Positions 47,838 to 58,085 of a stretch of 64,000 nucleotides of DNA are shown here, piece after piece; the first letter of the stretch is position 1, and each line of letters begins with the position of its first letter. Origin of the DNA: Siderastrea siderea (Eukaryota; Cnidaria; Anthozoa; Scleractinia; Rhizangiidae). The stretch is from positions 40,790,377-40,854,376 of the forward strand of contig OZ034970.1 of assembly GCA_964030785.1 (NCBI GenBank). The letters run 5' to 3'. The notes under the pieces are model-generated. The model did no database searches, was not told the DNA's origin, and saw only the letters and a program-made list of their open reading frames with translations. The position numbers and the translations under genes are program-made.

Positions 47838-50444
47838 GGCTGGTTTAACTCGTCACTGCTGCTGAACCAATATGAATGACTCAGAATGGTTTGAAATCAG
47901 ACTGGGGAGCCACTTAAGCTTGAACAGGGTTCCAGTTGGTCTGAGATATTTGTTTTGGGTATGCACGTTTAATAAGTGGCCTTGGAGCATTCCAAGCTGT
48001 TGGATAATACATAAACTGGATTTTTGAGGATGGGATGGTTGCGGACCATATTAACACAAACAGAGTTTAGATTGGTCTCAGGTAAACACTTCATGCCAGT
48101 CTGACTTTCAGACTGGTCTCATGTAAACAAAATAGTACCAGTCCGAGTTTGCACCGGTCTCATGAAATCAGGGCGTTACTGCCCCTGGGTCTCTGAGGAT
48201 GTTGTTAAACATTCTTGAGAGCTGCTCGACTTTAGGCTAACGGGGTGTTTACATAATACCAGCATGATTTTCATTCTGGTACAAGTTTCTCCCGATTTCC
48301 TCTTGTTTCTCTGTATTTGTTTAATGATTACAGCAAAAATCTCATAACTGTACAAGTCATACCCGTGTGAGCTTGCCCCAGTAAAGGTACTGGGTCACAA
48401 TAATCACTGTGGTATGGAAACCCATACATGGTATAACTGTTTGATTCATTCTGCATTAAGTTTTAACCCTTTAACCATCAAGAATAAATCTTACATCACC
48501 GTGAAAAATGGATTTTGTAACTTAAGTGGGTATAAGGTTTTCATCACCTTCACCCCAATGGAAGTCTTGATGGAACACTCAAGTAAATGTTGTGATTTAA
48601 TTTTATCCTTGGTTCAACTGTTATTTTCCTTTGTGAGTATTAGGATTGCCAAATTTTCTTTTTCCGAAAAGGCTGTTTTAGCCACCCAGTCTTCTATGTG
48701 TTTACACGACAATATAAAACAGATCATGCTCAAATTCCGCACTACAGAAATTTGTGCTTGTTCGCACACACTTAAAGGCAGATGGTTTAAATATCTGGTG
48801 TATTTGAATGATTTTGAAACTGTTTAACTGTGCTTAATTATGTTTGACTGGGTTCAGAAATTGGAATCAAACACTGCTGTATGCATATTATTGGTTTAAT
48901 TGTGTTCAACTACCGAACCCAAATTAAACCGATCATTGCATTTGACCCAGTTCATTTTCCTGAACAGTAAGATAGTACCTAAGCTGGGATAATTATATGA
49001 TTGATATCTTCCATGTGCATACCTTCACTGTAAGAAAAGCTGCATCACTGATCACTGCTGACATATACATGCCTAGTATAGATAAAAAAGGATCAGTGAA
49101 AACAACAACTTCAGGGCTAAAATTGACAGTCTCCTGGTTGCCAGTAGCAATTTAAAACTGACCAGGGCCACTAAAAGTTGAGGGTTTTTTTTTATTGACA
49201 TGTGACTCCAGTCTTACTTAGAGTTCTACAGTATGTGGTACTTTTTCCACATGATTATTGGCGAAATCCCTGGATAAAAGACTTACTTCTCACCCGGGTT
49301 GGGAGGGGTCTATTGAAGTAAATATGGTTTTAATTTTTTTTACTTAGACTGGAGGATTTTGAAAGCCACTTTATCTAAATGGCCTGGTCCACTATACTAA
49401 GCGAGCGAGTGAAAAGACTCTGGGGACGAGGTTGGAATTCAAGGATACTGGCCCGAGTTGCAATTCAATGATTCAAGCACTGAAGTTAATTTTTTACCCT
49501 GCAAATTATGGAATAACTTAATCAGTAAAAGTAGAGAATGAGATGTACAAAAAAATTACATCCACCTGCTTTGAACCTGATTGTCTTAAGCATATTTTCC
49601 CAAAAGTGATCAACACATAACTTTTAATAAACGTTTTACATGCACCTAATTCGAAATTTAAATTTGTTGTTTGTCATCAAATCATGCCAACTATAGCTTT
49701 GAACCTTACTTGATCTAAGAAACATTCGTGAGTCATTAGATGTATATAAATAATTTGCAAGCAGCGAAGACAAGCCCAGCTAATAAACAAATGGAGTTGG
49801 AGATAAAATAAACTATGTTATGTGTTATGTTATGTTGTTATCACAGGCAGCCCAAGCTAAGGTTGAGAGCTGCGCATAAATTAGACTGTTTTTTCCACGC
49901 TATGCATAAATAATGATATCGGCAACATTTAAGAGTTTGTATGGAAATGATACAAAACGTCTCAAATTGCCACAAATCAGAAAGAAGTCGAAATAAAAAA
50001 GATTTGTCTTATTTCATTGTTTTGTTGGTCATTATTGGAGGGCTTCCTGGGCTGGCTTGAAGCTTTTTGGGCGAGAAATTGAAGTTTATATTTTTCATCA
50101 GTTACTGAACGTTTAGAATTAATTAAAGGCAGGAAACAGTTTCACACTGCACCTCACTTGAGGTTCGATAAATTCCATCACAATCAACGAATCGCCCTAA
50201 AACTTCAAAGGTGTATTCTTGGGTCTTGCGCATACCTCTGTTCTTTCTCATGGGTTCCAGATCCTATTTTAAGCCGTCGAAAATCCCTCTTAAATACGAA
50301 ACTCGCCTTTCCTGGTATGCGTTTTCATTTGAAGTGCACACATGAATCATTGCGAGCCGCGTTTCGACGACAAAATGTCCCTCCTCTTTCCGAGAAACCA
50401 TTAACAATTCTTTAGCAGAAATGGACCACAGAAAGCTAAAACAC
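47838..50444. other. Intergenic, repeat-rich
   Basis: Fragments with 'tggtctcatgtaaaca' (about 48115-48130) belong to the fold-back MITE group. A 137-codon open frame at 48414-48827 lies in AT-rich DNA without splice sites or recognisable motifs and is not called. Confidence 0.45.
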
Positions 50445-50453
50445 CTTTTCACC

Positions 50454-52174
50454 GACACAGCGGCAAAATGAGTGCGCGTGCGCTAACTCGTTCCCGCCAT
50501 TTTCGCGGGCGGGCGCAAGCAGAGAGACTGGATTCGGGAGAAAATGGTGGCAATTCAAAAATTCCCGTCATATGTTTTCATTTCGCGGAGATAAGGCCGT
50601 CGCGAAACAGATAAGGTTTTCACCACGAAGACACTTCCTAGAGAGACTCTTCTTCCACATATCTTTTTTAGCAAACTAATTGTCTTCGCCACCATAGTAA
50701 ATTTTTCGCTCGAAGTCAGTGGCTCGTAAGTGAAACATGAATTGTGTCAGATAACCTTATACTTTTGCCTTAGCAGTGCTAGCTTTCGCCTTTTCTAAAG
50801 GTAAATTACTTAGCTGTGTTTGAGGGCTAACACTCGGGATAAGTCCGTTTGCAAGAAAAAGATGATTGAAAAAGCTGGTAGTCAAAATTAAATCCACAGA
50901 AAAACTCGTCTGAAATTCAGGCTATAAAGCGAAAACAACATGCGGACCGCTGAGGAAACGACACTTTTGCTTGCTTTATTCATCACGAAGTATAAAATTG
51001 ATTCTGACTTGTACGTCTTTCTAAGGTGCTTAATTAACTTGAATTGGCATGATAGCTGCAGGAATAAAATTCTGAAACCTTTAGGCAATTATTGGGAAGT
51101 CTTATTTTTTCCTAGGTTCAGTTTCCATGCTAAACAAGGTGGCCTTAGTCACAACTCAAACTTGCAATCAATCGACTTTTTACAGACAGAGAGCAAAGAG
51201 AGGAAAGTTTGTTATTTTAAGAAGCTTTTTTATAAAGCAATAAAAGCGAGAACTACTCTAGAATCACCGAACAGAAAAGGTTTATATAATTGGCGAAGTT
51301 GAAATAATTAAATAAATGTGCAAAATATAATCTTCGATCACGGCGTTCTGGCATCACACCGTAGCACTGGAAGAGTTTATTCTACAAATCTATAAATTTA
51401 AATTTAAATGGTTTTGGAAATAAATTCGTTGCAAAAAGAAAGAAACTACAATCGCTCATGATTCTAAGAGCTAAGGCATGCTGAATGTTTATTTCATGCA
51501 AGCCGAAAATAAGGCGATTAAAAAAATTGTGATCCATGCAGCTGTTTATAACTGATGCGTGACAATCTTTCTTTCTTGGCAAGCGCTCGTAACACAATCT
51601 ACCTTGTATCGGTGCTAAAGTAACCTCAACTTGAATTTGCCAGATCATCCCAAAACGTCGAAAGGTCTTGATGGAACTGGCTGTTTTCGCAGCGCTCGTG
51701 ATCGTAAACAAGTTTTAGGAAGACGAGCAACTGTTGTTGTTTTTCCGAATTAGATTTCAGTGCGGTCCATTGGAAGTTGAGCAGCCCGAGTGAACTTTTC
51801 TGATACATTAAAGGAACAATCTATGGAGACACAATAGAGTTTTAGTCTCGGTCTTCTCTCTCTTCATGCATTTTTATCAACGCGCTGCATCCAACACAAG
51901 CCACACAATAAGCTTAATCAAACACTCGCGGCTCCGAACTAATCATGAACTAAACTTTTGTTGCAAGCACCAAACCCTTGATGCAAAGTACAACAAGTTT
52001 CAAACCCTTTCAACAAAACCAAACTCACCTCGCTGACTCTTGCTTTCTGGTTACGAACTGCACAAAACTGGAGCTTTCTCTGTTATAATAGCTTTCTGAT
52101 CATAACCGGAAACAAGAAAATGACCGGAAGCCCGCCAAGAAGCCGAGCATGCGCACTCATTTTGCCGCTGTGTC
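50454..52174. mobile_element. 1721-bp inverted-repeat element, 9-bp duplication
   Basis: Starts GACACAGCGGCAAAATGAGT and ends with its complement (ACTCATTTTGCCGCTGTGTC). CTTTTCACC lies on both sides (50445-50453 and 52175-52183). A 9-bp duplication with G-initial ends suggests a Mutator-like element. Internal open frames (50940-51302 +, 51382-51711 -) show no transposase motifs. Confidence 0.85.
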
Positions 52175-52183
52175 CTTTTCACC

Positions 52184-53070
52184 CCGTTTTTCAGCTTTTG
52201 TCGCTAGCTATGGCGCCGCGCCTAAAAAGTGTACCAGTCTTCCTGAGCAATCCGTGACATTGGTGCCCAGTACTCCGCGTGCCTGCAAATTCACATCTCT
52301 AAGCTATATGAAAACGAATTTTAAAAAAAACTGTTAACGTAGTTAGAAAGAGCATAGTTTGAAACCAAATATGCTGATTCGTTTTTACATTTATATTAAA
52401 ACCTCACAAAACAGGGGATTATCAAAAGTTTAAGGTTCATTTTTCATCGTGCTTTTTTCAAAAGGAAAAATAATAATGGACGTTTTTGAATAACTTGCAA
52501 TTTTTTCTACAATATTGCTGTGAGAAATGACGAATTTATTGAGCTTAAAGCAGTTTTAAAGTGATTTGAATTTTCTGTGCGCTCTGGTCACGTGACCAAT
52601 GACGTCACAAGAGTGAGCATATCATGGTCGTTACTTTCATGCGAAGTTCTGTTAACTAGCCAAGCTTTGTTTCTCTCCACCTTAAACTACCATAGCTACT
52701 GACTCCTTACCAGTCCCCTGGGAAATGCTCCTGTACAGAGCCACCTTAACTTTCAAATGCCAGATGTCAACTGGCAATTTCCATATTGCCCATTCCAATG
52801 ACTATCAGGGCACGTTATCTGCTTTTGAATTGATAGAGGCCTGTTCTTGCAGTGAGCAAAAACATATTTTTTGCCATAGTCACGTGAATAATGACGTCAT
52901 CACCCTAACGTTAATATGAGGGATAACTTTCACGAAATTGTAAATAACACATTGTACAGCATTCTCTTCGACCACAAATTAGCTAAGTTATTTTGCATTG
53001 AAATTTTTCTGGTGCAAAGCATTCTGGGAAGGTTCTTATTATAATTATAATATTGTTTTTAATTATTATT
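52184..53070. other. Intergenic before copy F
   Basis: No gene seen. 'gtcacgtga' followed by 'aatgacgtca' occurs twice (about 52587 and 52881). The last 40 bases are an AT-rich, ATT-like tract abutting copy F. Confidence 0.45.
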
Positions 53071-53482
53071 ATGTCTTGCCCTCCTGGAGTGAAGACGTGC
53101 AACCAGGTCGGATATGCTAAAGATATAATCATGCGATGCGATGGAGGAGTGTGCTAGCCTGCGTAGGTGTGCCAACAAAGCTGTTACAGTGAAGGCTGCA
53201 ACATGAACTACTGCTCTGCGAGTGTAAGGGAATGTCAACAAGCCTGCTTTTAATTAGTAAAACGTGCTTCTACACGTTTGATGCCGCAAAGTGCAAGCTG
53301 GATTGTTTCGGAGCTACATGCATTGCTGCCGAGTCTATCCGACCTCTACTACCCCTATTAAGTCTACTACTCCTAAGTGGAGTGGTACACCCTTCGAAGA
53401 GTTAAAAACCAAACCGCTATGGATTTTGATGCTTACGTTTGTTTTCTCTATGCGAAACAAAGTCAGGAAAAAACGAATTTGA
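53071..53482 (+). pseudogene. Cysteine-repeat surface protein, copy F (3' half, broken)
   Basis: Starts at MSCPPGVKTCNQVG, equivalent to 37020 of copy D, directly after an ATT-rich tract. An in-frame TAG interrupts it at about 53153, followed by frame changes, a short insert, and another stop in 'tgcttttaattag'. The Thr/Pro/Lys stem and hydrophobic tail (PLWILMLTFVFSM) are readable in the frame 53291-53482. The stop that ends copy D after 'ctatatg' is lost, adding a basic extension. No leader is present. Best seen as the 3' half of the gene whose 5' half is E. Confidence 0.8.
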
Positions 53483-55220
53483 AGAGCGATGGTGTATTAT
53501 CAGTGCACGTGTGATAATCAGAGTGTATTATCAGAGTGTATCAACGATGGTGTATTATCAGGGTGTGTATTGAGTAGTAAAAGCGTTTAAAAAAGTCTGA
53601 TTAGGCACGTAAATCGGCCTCTCCTTTGACAGCTTTTCCCTCATACTGCCAGTACAAATGAAAAAGGGAACTTTTATACAGTCGGGCCAGTCTTCAATAC
53701 GAGCACCGGACGGACAGGACTAAGGTTCCCGTATTAAGAAAGTGTCCATTCAGACACAGGTAGCCATATAGCAACTTTTGCCTCTTTTTTATTGGATGAA
53801 CAGTCCTGTCCTCTGTTATGTTATTGTATTTTTTGCCAACCGGATTTAGTCAATTTTCACACGGCTACAAAGAAACAAAACCATTGATGCCTGTCTTTCG
53901 TTTGCAGTTAGGCAATATCCAATATTATCTCCTGCAAAAGTTCAACGATAAAACGATTTCGAAACGTGGGCTTGTATTACTTTTGTAAGCTTTTTAGTAG
54001 CTTTGGTATAAAGAGAACGTTTTCCATTAAATAGTAGCTGCAGTTATTCGAAACATTTCACTTGTTCTAGCAGAGAATCACCTTCCACAGCTATGTATCC
54101 TGTGTCTCTATTGAAGAGAATCGACGGTATTCCAGTTGATCATTTTGGAGAGGTCCCAACTTTTACTGAATCTCGAAAGTAATTAGGTGGTTTGCTTTGG
54201 CCTGGCTTTAGTACGTTCTGTAATTGGTTGGTTAAGAGAGTCATGTCACTTTCAACCTGTTAGAAGTTGTGACTTCCTCATGAGCTGGTCAGAACACTAG
54301 TGTATTTGCTTCGAGATCAGATAAGTTCACGTATTGATTGCGCTTGTCGTGACCGAAGAGACTGTCTGCTGTGGTTTTGGTTTTAAGACCCTTAGATCAA
54401 AACAGCACTTTAACCTTGTATTTATTTCCTTGTTAGGGAATATCGAGACATTTTGGTAAACATCTGCAATCATTAAGTTTTAGTTTGAAAGGGGCAAAGC
54501 CTATAACATAACATAAAGAGATATCATTTTGCTGTAGAATCTTTAACATAAGATTTATTTTTGGCGCTCAGATTGTAAGCTGCGATAGAAAGGTTTCGCA
54601 TATGGAAACGAAACGAACGCACCCATTTTAAGTAGTGCTCCAGTATCACATCGCGGTGTGTCTTTAGTGGCCTGCTCAATTGGCTGTGTTGTTCTTTGTA
54701 AAGGAAATTTTGAGGGGCAGAGCGGCAAAAACGAGCTCCCAGTTAATGGCATGGAGAGGAAGCAGAAATTGTCCTTCTTCATAGTACCCCCGCTCTTTTG
54801 TTCCTTTTACGCTTCTTTATAGTAAATGATTGTAAATGTGTTATAAAAATAATTGTTAATGTCAATGCTGTAAACATTGTGAAATAAGGTTGAAAGTTGA
54901 AAGTTGAAAGGTGACTCACGGAAACTGAATGAACTTGATTTGGTCGCTATCGGACGGGAAACTTTAATCACTGCTTTCGGCAAATTTTTCTTAATGGATT
55001 CGTCATTGTTACGATAGAGACATTTTCTAAGTTTAAGCATTTCCCTAATATTTGTAGGCTGTTCGTTTGATTGTGTGCTGTTGTTATTAGGAGAAATAAG
55101 TTATCGATTGCGTTTGGAGAGTCTTTTGGCGGCCTGATCAAAAGATTTTAATGTGCAAAGGAAATAACTAAGTTTTAACCTATGGCTATGATGTATTCTT
55201 CAACTGTTGGGTATTAAACG
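53071..55220 (+). repeat. Segmental paralogue of the copy D 3' region
   Basis: Collinear with 37020-41600: coding tail, 'gacagcttttccctcatact' (53628 versus 37509), 'gcagttattcgaaacat' (54040 versus 39863), the MITE (54178 versus 40633) and 'tgtgtctttagtggcctgct' (54656 versus 41109). D additionally holds a 1191-bp duplication, a TTAA element and a non-LTR fragment. F has a local 'gatggtgtattatcag' repeat at about 53488-53565. Confidence 0.85.
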
Positions 55221-55559
55221 ACTGATAACATCATACTGGCTTTTTTCAACAGCTTTTTGCGTTATTGGGCTGTGACATTGCGTCGTTAGTCTTGACTCTT
55301 TGCCTCGACGCAGTTATATCAGCGGACGTTAGACGGCCCACATCACTTTTAGAAAACAATGGTATACGGGGCGTTGTTGTATTGTATAGTTTTGCCTGCT
55401 CATTGGTTGGGTGAGGATGGGGGTACTCAGTGGCTGCAATAGGTGTCTTTTTTAAGATCAGTTCCTTGTTGTAAATAGTGTATTTCAGAATATTACAATT
55501 GCGTATTAAAAGTGCGCAGTGAAAACAGCTGTTGATGGACCAATCTCTGCTAGGAGTTC

Positions 55560-55610
55560 TAGACTTCGAGATGGGGGTGGGGGGGGGGGGGGGTAGGGGT
55601 GGGTGTAATC
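55560..55610. repeat. G-run patch
   Basis: 'gggggtggggg...gtaggggtgggtg', possibly one end of a G-run-ended element; no partner end was found. Confidence 0.5.
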
Positions 55611-55843
55611 ATCAATCTGCAAATTCATTGGTTTCACGTCCCTGGTAGTACAAACTGTAGAGTCGTTTTGTATTTTTAGTATTCTCTGCAGTGAGTTGTT
55701 ACTGTGACGTTTCGAAATGTGGCTGCCATCGTGTATTAAGTGCTTTTTTTCGGACGTCATCAACAGAACTACCGGTAGCGTGAGTCTGATGATCACCAAA
55801 AGACTTTGAAAAACTTGATTCCTTCCTGAGTCATGTCATTGTG

Positions 55844-55994
55844 TGTCAGCCTAGTACGCAGGCATTCTCTTCCTGCCCTCTCGACCTGGCGCGAAATTCC
55901 GTGACGTCACCGAATGGCCCAGCTACTTATTCGGTGAAGTCATGACATTTCGCGCCAAGTCAAGTGAGCGGGAGGAGTGGGTACTAGGCTGACA
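55844..55994. mobile_element. 151-bp fold-back MITE
   Basis: Ends TGTCAGCCTAGTACGCA and its near complement; second inverted pair 'tggcgcgaaat'/'atttcgcgcca'. No clear target duplication was read. Confidence 0.75.
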
Positions 55995-56270
55995 TTAATC
56001 CTATTCAGAACGTCAGAACGAGGGGGAGCGGGGGGGAGGGGGTGATTGGTCGCACATAACTTTTTAATATGCAAGCTTAAGCCAGGAAACAGGCGTGAAT
56101 AACAAGAACAAAAGGTTATTTCTAGAAACATTGCACTCATTCCTGGACAAACTCTGTCGCTGAAAGAGCACCCTTCTCAAGGGTTTATGCGTCTCTGGTT
56201 GCCTCTCTAGGGGTCAGCGAACAATAATGTTTTGCACATTTGCATTCTGTTACCGCTTACAGAGTCAACT

Positions 56271-56303
56271 CTGAAGAAGACCGCAGAAAGCGGCCGAAAA
56301 TTT
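56271..56303 (+). other. Hammerhead-like motif of retroelement type
   Basis: CTGAAGAAGACCGC followed by AGAAAGCGGCCGAAAA has the CTGANGA core, a stem GCCGC-like pair and GAAA. An extra A and an A-C mismatch make it an imperfect match. Such phrases occur near the 3' ends of Penelope-like elements. Confidence 0.3.
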
Positions 56304-56611
56304 GGTTGTTTTTCACATATTAGACCTGTCTTAAACGTTTTTATAAACTTAAACTTGGTGACTTTTTTCTAAAAACTTATCTGGAACAGTTTGCGTCGTT
56401 GCCAATCAATATTTTATAAATTCGTCTTTTAATGAAATCCGTAATTTGTGCATTGTAAGATATGTTTAATGTTCTTTTATTGATTTCTTCATGCTCAATT
56501 TCGGCTTTTCTTAAAGGTTTTGGAAAAAATCAAGAAATCCAAGATGGTGGATGCAAGATGCATGGCCGTTTTGAGAACGTGACCTCAAAGGAAACACCTT
56601 TGGACGTACTA

Positions 56612-57056
56612 CAGTTGAAGCTCTCCTTGCGACCACTCTCGTAAGCGACCAGCTCTAGTTACGACCAGCATTCTGAAACGTTTGAATTGTCACTTAAACT
56701 CTGTAATTAAAAGCTCTCGTAAGCGACCACTCAGTCAACACGTCACTTAAATGAAAACGTCCTCGTCTTTATCAAATTTGGAGTAGTACGTAATATAAGC
56801 GGCGAAGGTCCGTCGACCTGTACCATCGCGAACCTCTTCTGTGATAGGTAATAAAAAATCTATTATATTATTGCAACAATACTATTGGAAACCAACAACA
56901 TATGCCAAACGTTTCTGCTAAAATCCCTCGAAAACGACCACCCTCCATTGTTTTATTACATGGACTCATACGAGCGCCCATTCTCGTAATTGACCAGCTC
57001 TACTTGCGACCACTTTTTTGAATTCCCGAGGTGGTCGCTTACGAGAGCTTCGACTG
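56612..57056. mobile_element. 445-bp mariner/Tigger-like MITE
   Basis: Left CAGTTGAAGCTCTCCTTGCG and right (complement) CAGTCGAAGCTCTCGTAAGC; TA on both sides (56610-56611, 57057-57058). 'ctcgtaagcgaccac' is repeated internally. CAGT ends with a TA duplication suit the pogo/Tigger group. Confidence 0.8.
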
Positions 57057-57474
57057 TATCTGCCTTGTAAGTTTCGTTCTCATAGCTTTAATATTATCGG
57101 AGTTAAAGAGAGGGCGCCTGAATAGGGTTTAAAAATTTCAGACCAATCATAAGAAACGATTGAATACTTGATTGACTAAGTTTTTTCATAGCTTGTCACT
57201 CACTTCATCAATTTCAAGTCAGCTACACCAATGCTGTCACGTGATATATCAGTCTTTAATTTTTAAGAAATTTGAGCCCATGTCATAGTGACTACACAGT
57301 ACTTACACAAGAGGAAAAAACGACTCCATATAGTGGGTTACTCAAAAGCTGTTCAAGCTGTTCAAGCTCACTAGGTCCCAGCTCTACTATTTTCAGCGCT
57401 ATTTTCAGCGCTATTTTCAGCGTCATTGTTTCTGAGAATGAAAATGATGTGAACTGCAGGAATACAAATGATAT

Positions 57475-57975
57475 GAAGATATGACCATCGCAGTTGTAAT
57501 CGCAATTTAAGTAATTGCGAATTAGAGCGGTTTTCAATTGAGTGTCGAAAGTAATTCGTGTTTTGCTTTGGTTTTGCTTTACTTCGCTCTGTGATTGGTT
57601 AAAACCTTTCGCGCCACTTTCTCGACCAATCAGGAGTAAAACTCAAACCAATCAGTCGCGACTTGCTCGCGCTCGCACGCGTTTTCCCGCGCTTGGCGCC
57701 GGTTACATGTATTTGCTTCGAGTTCTGATTGGTTCATTGGGTAATTTGTTTTTGTTGTGATTGGCTGGGGTAATTACTTTGGTTTTGGTTTTACGACACT
57801 CATTTGAAAAGCGCTCTAAGCCCGAAAAAAACAGATTTTTGGGGCTTCAACGGAATTCAAACCCTTGGCCTCTGCGTTCGTGCAGCAGTGCTCTACCAAC
57901 TGAGCTATGAAGAGCCATAGAGATGTGACGATGTGACCGTCGCAGTTGTAATCGCAATTTAAGCAATTGTTTCTG
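57475..57975 (-). mobile_element. tRNA-derived SINE interrupted by a MITE
   Basis: The - strand A box (57907-57889, TAGCTCAGTTGGTAGAGCA) and B box (57863-57852) lie in a head ending 'ggctcttca'. The tail 'cgcagttgtaatcgcaattt' is at about 57487 and is repeated at about 57938. The MITE 57525-57816 sits between head and tail. Confidence 0.7.
57525..57816. mobile_element. 292-bp MITE, TA duplication
   Basis: Ends GAGCGGTTTTCAATTGAGTG and the complement GAGCGCTTTTCAAATGAGTG; TA on both sides (57523-57524, 57817-57818). Related older copies at 40633-40850 and 54178-54405. Confidence 0.85.
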
Positions 57976-58085
57976 TTGTTTTGTTTGTTTGTTGTTATTG
58001 TTGTGGTTTTTTTTTTGTTTTTTGTTTTTTTTTGTTTTGTTTTTGGCTTTTTTTGTTTTTTCGGCCAACCGGAGGCCTCATTCAC
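57976..58085. repeat. T-rich low-complexity tract
   Basis: Mostly T with G, as 'tttgtttttt' repeats. Lysine-rich open frames on the - strand here are artefacts. Confidence 0.85.

Noticed and set aside
48414..48827. 137-codon open frame
   Set aside because: AT-rich, no recognisable motif, no flanking splice sites and located in a stretch of MITE debris. Length is possible by chance in such DNA.
57852..57907. Possible functional tRNA gene (- strand A and B boxes)
   Set aside because: Acceptor and anticodon stems do not pair cleanly and SINE tail sequence follows, so it is called a tRNA-derived SINE.
57816..58085. Lysine/asparagine-rich open frames on the - strand
   Set aside because: Translation of a T-rich low-complexity tract and a SINE head.
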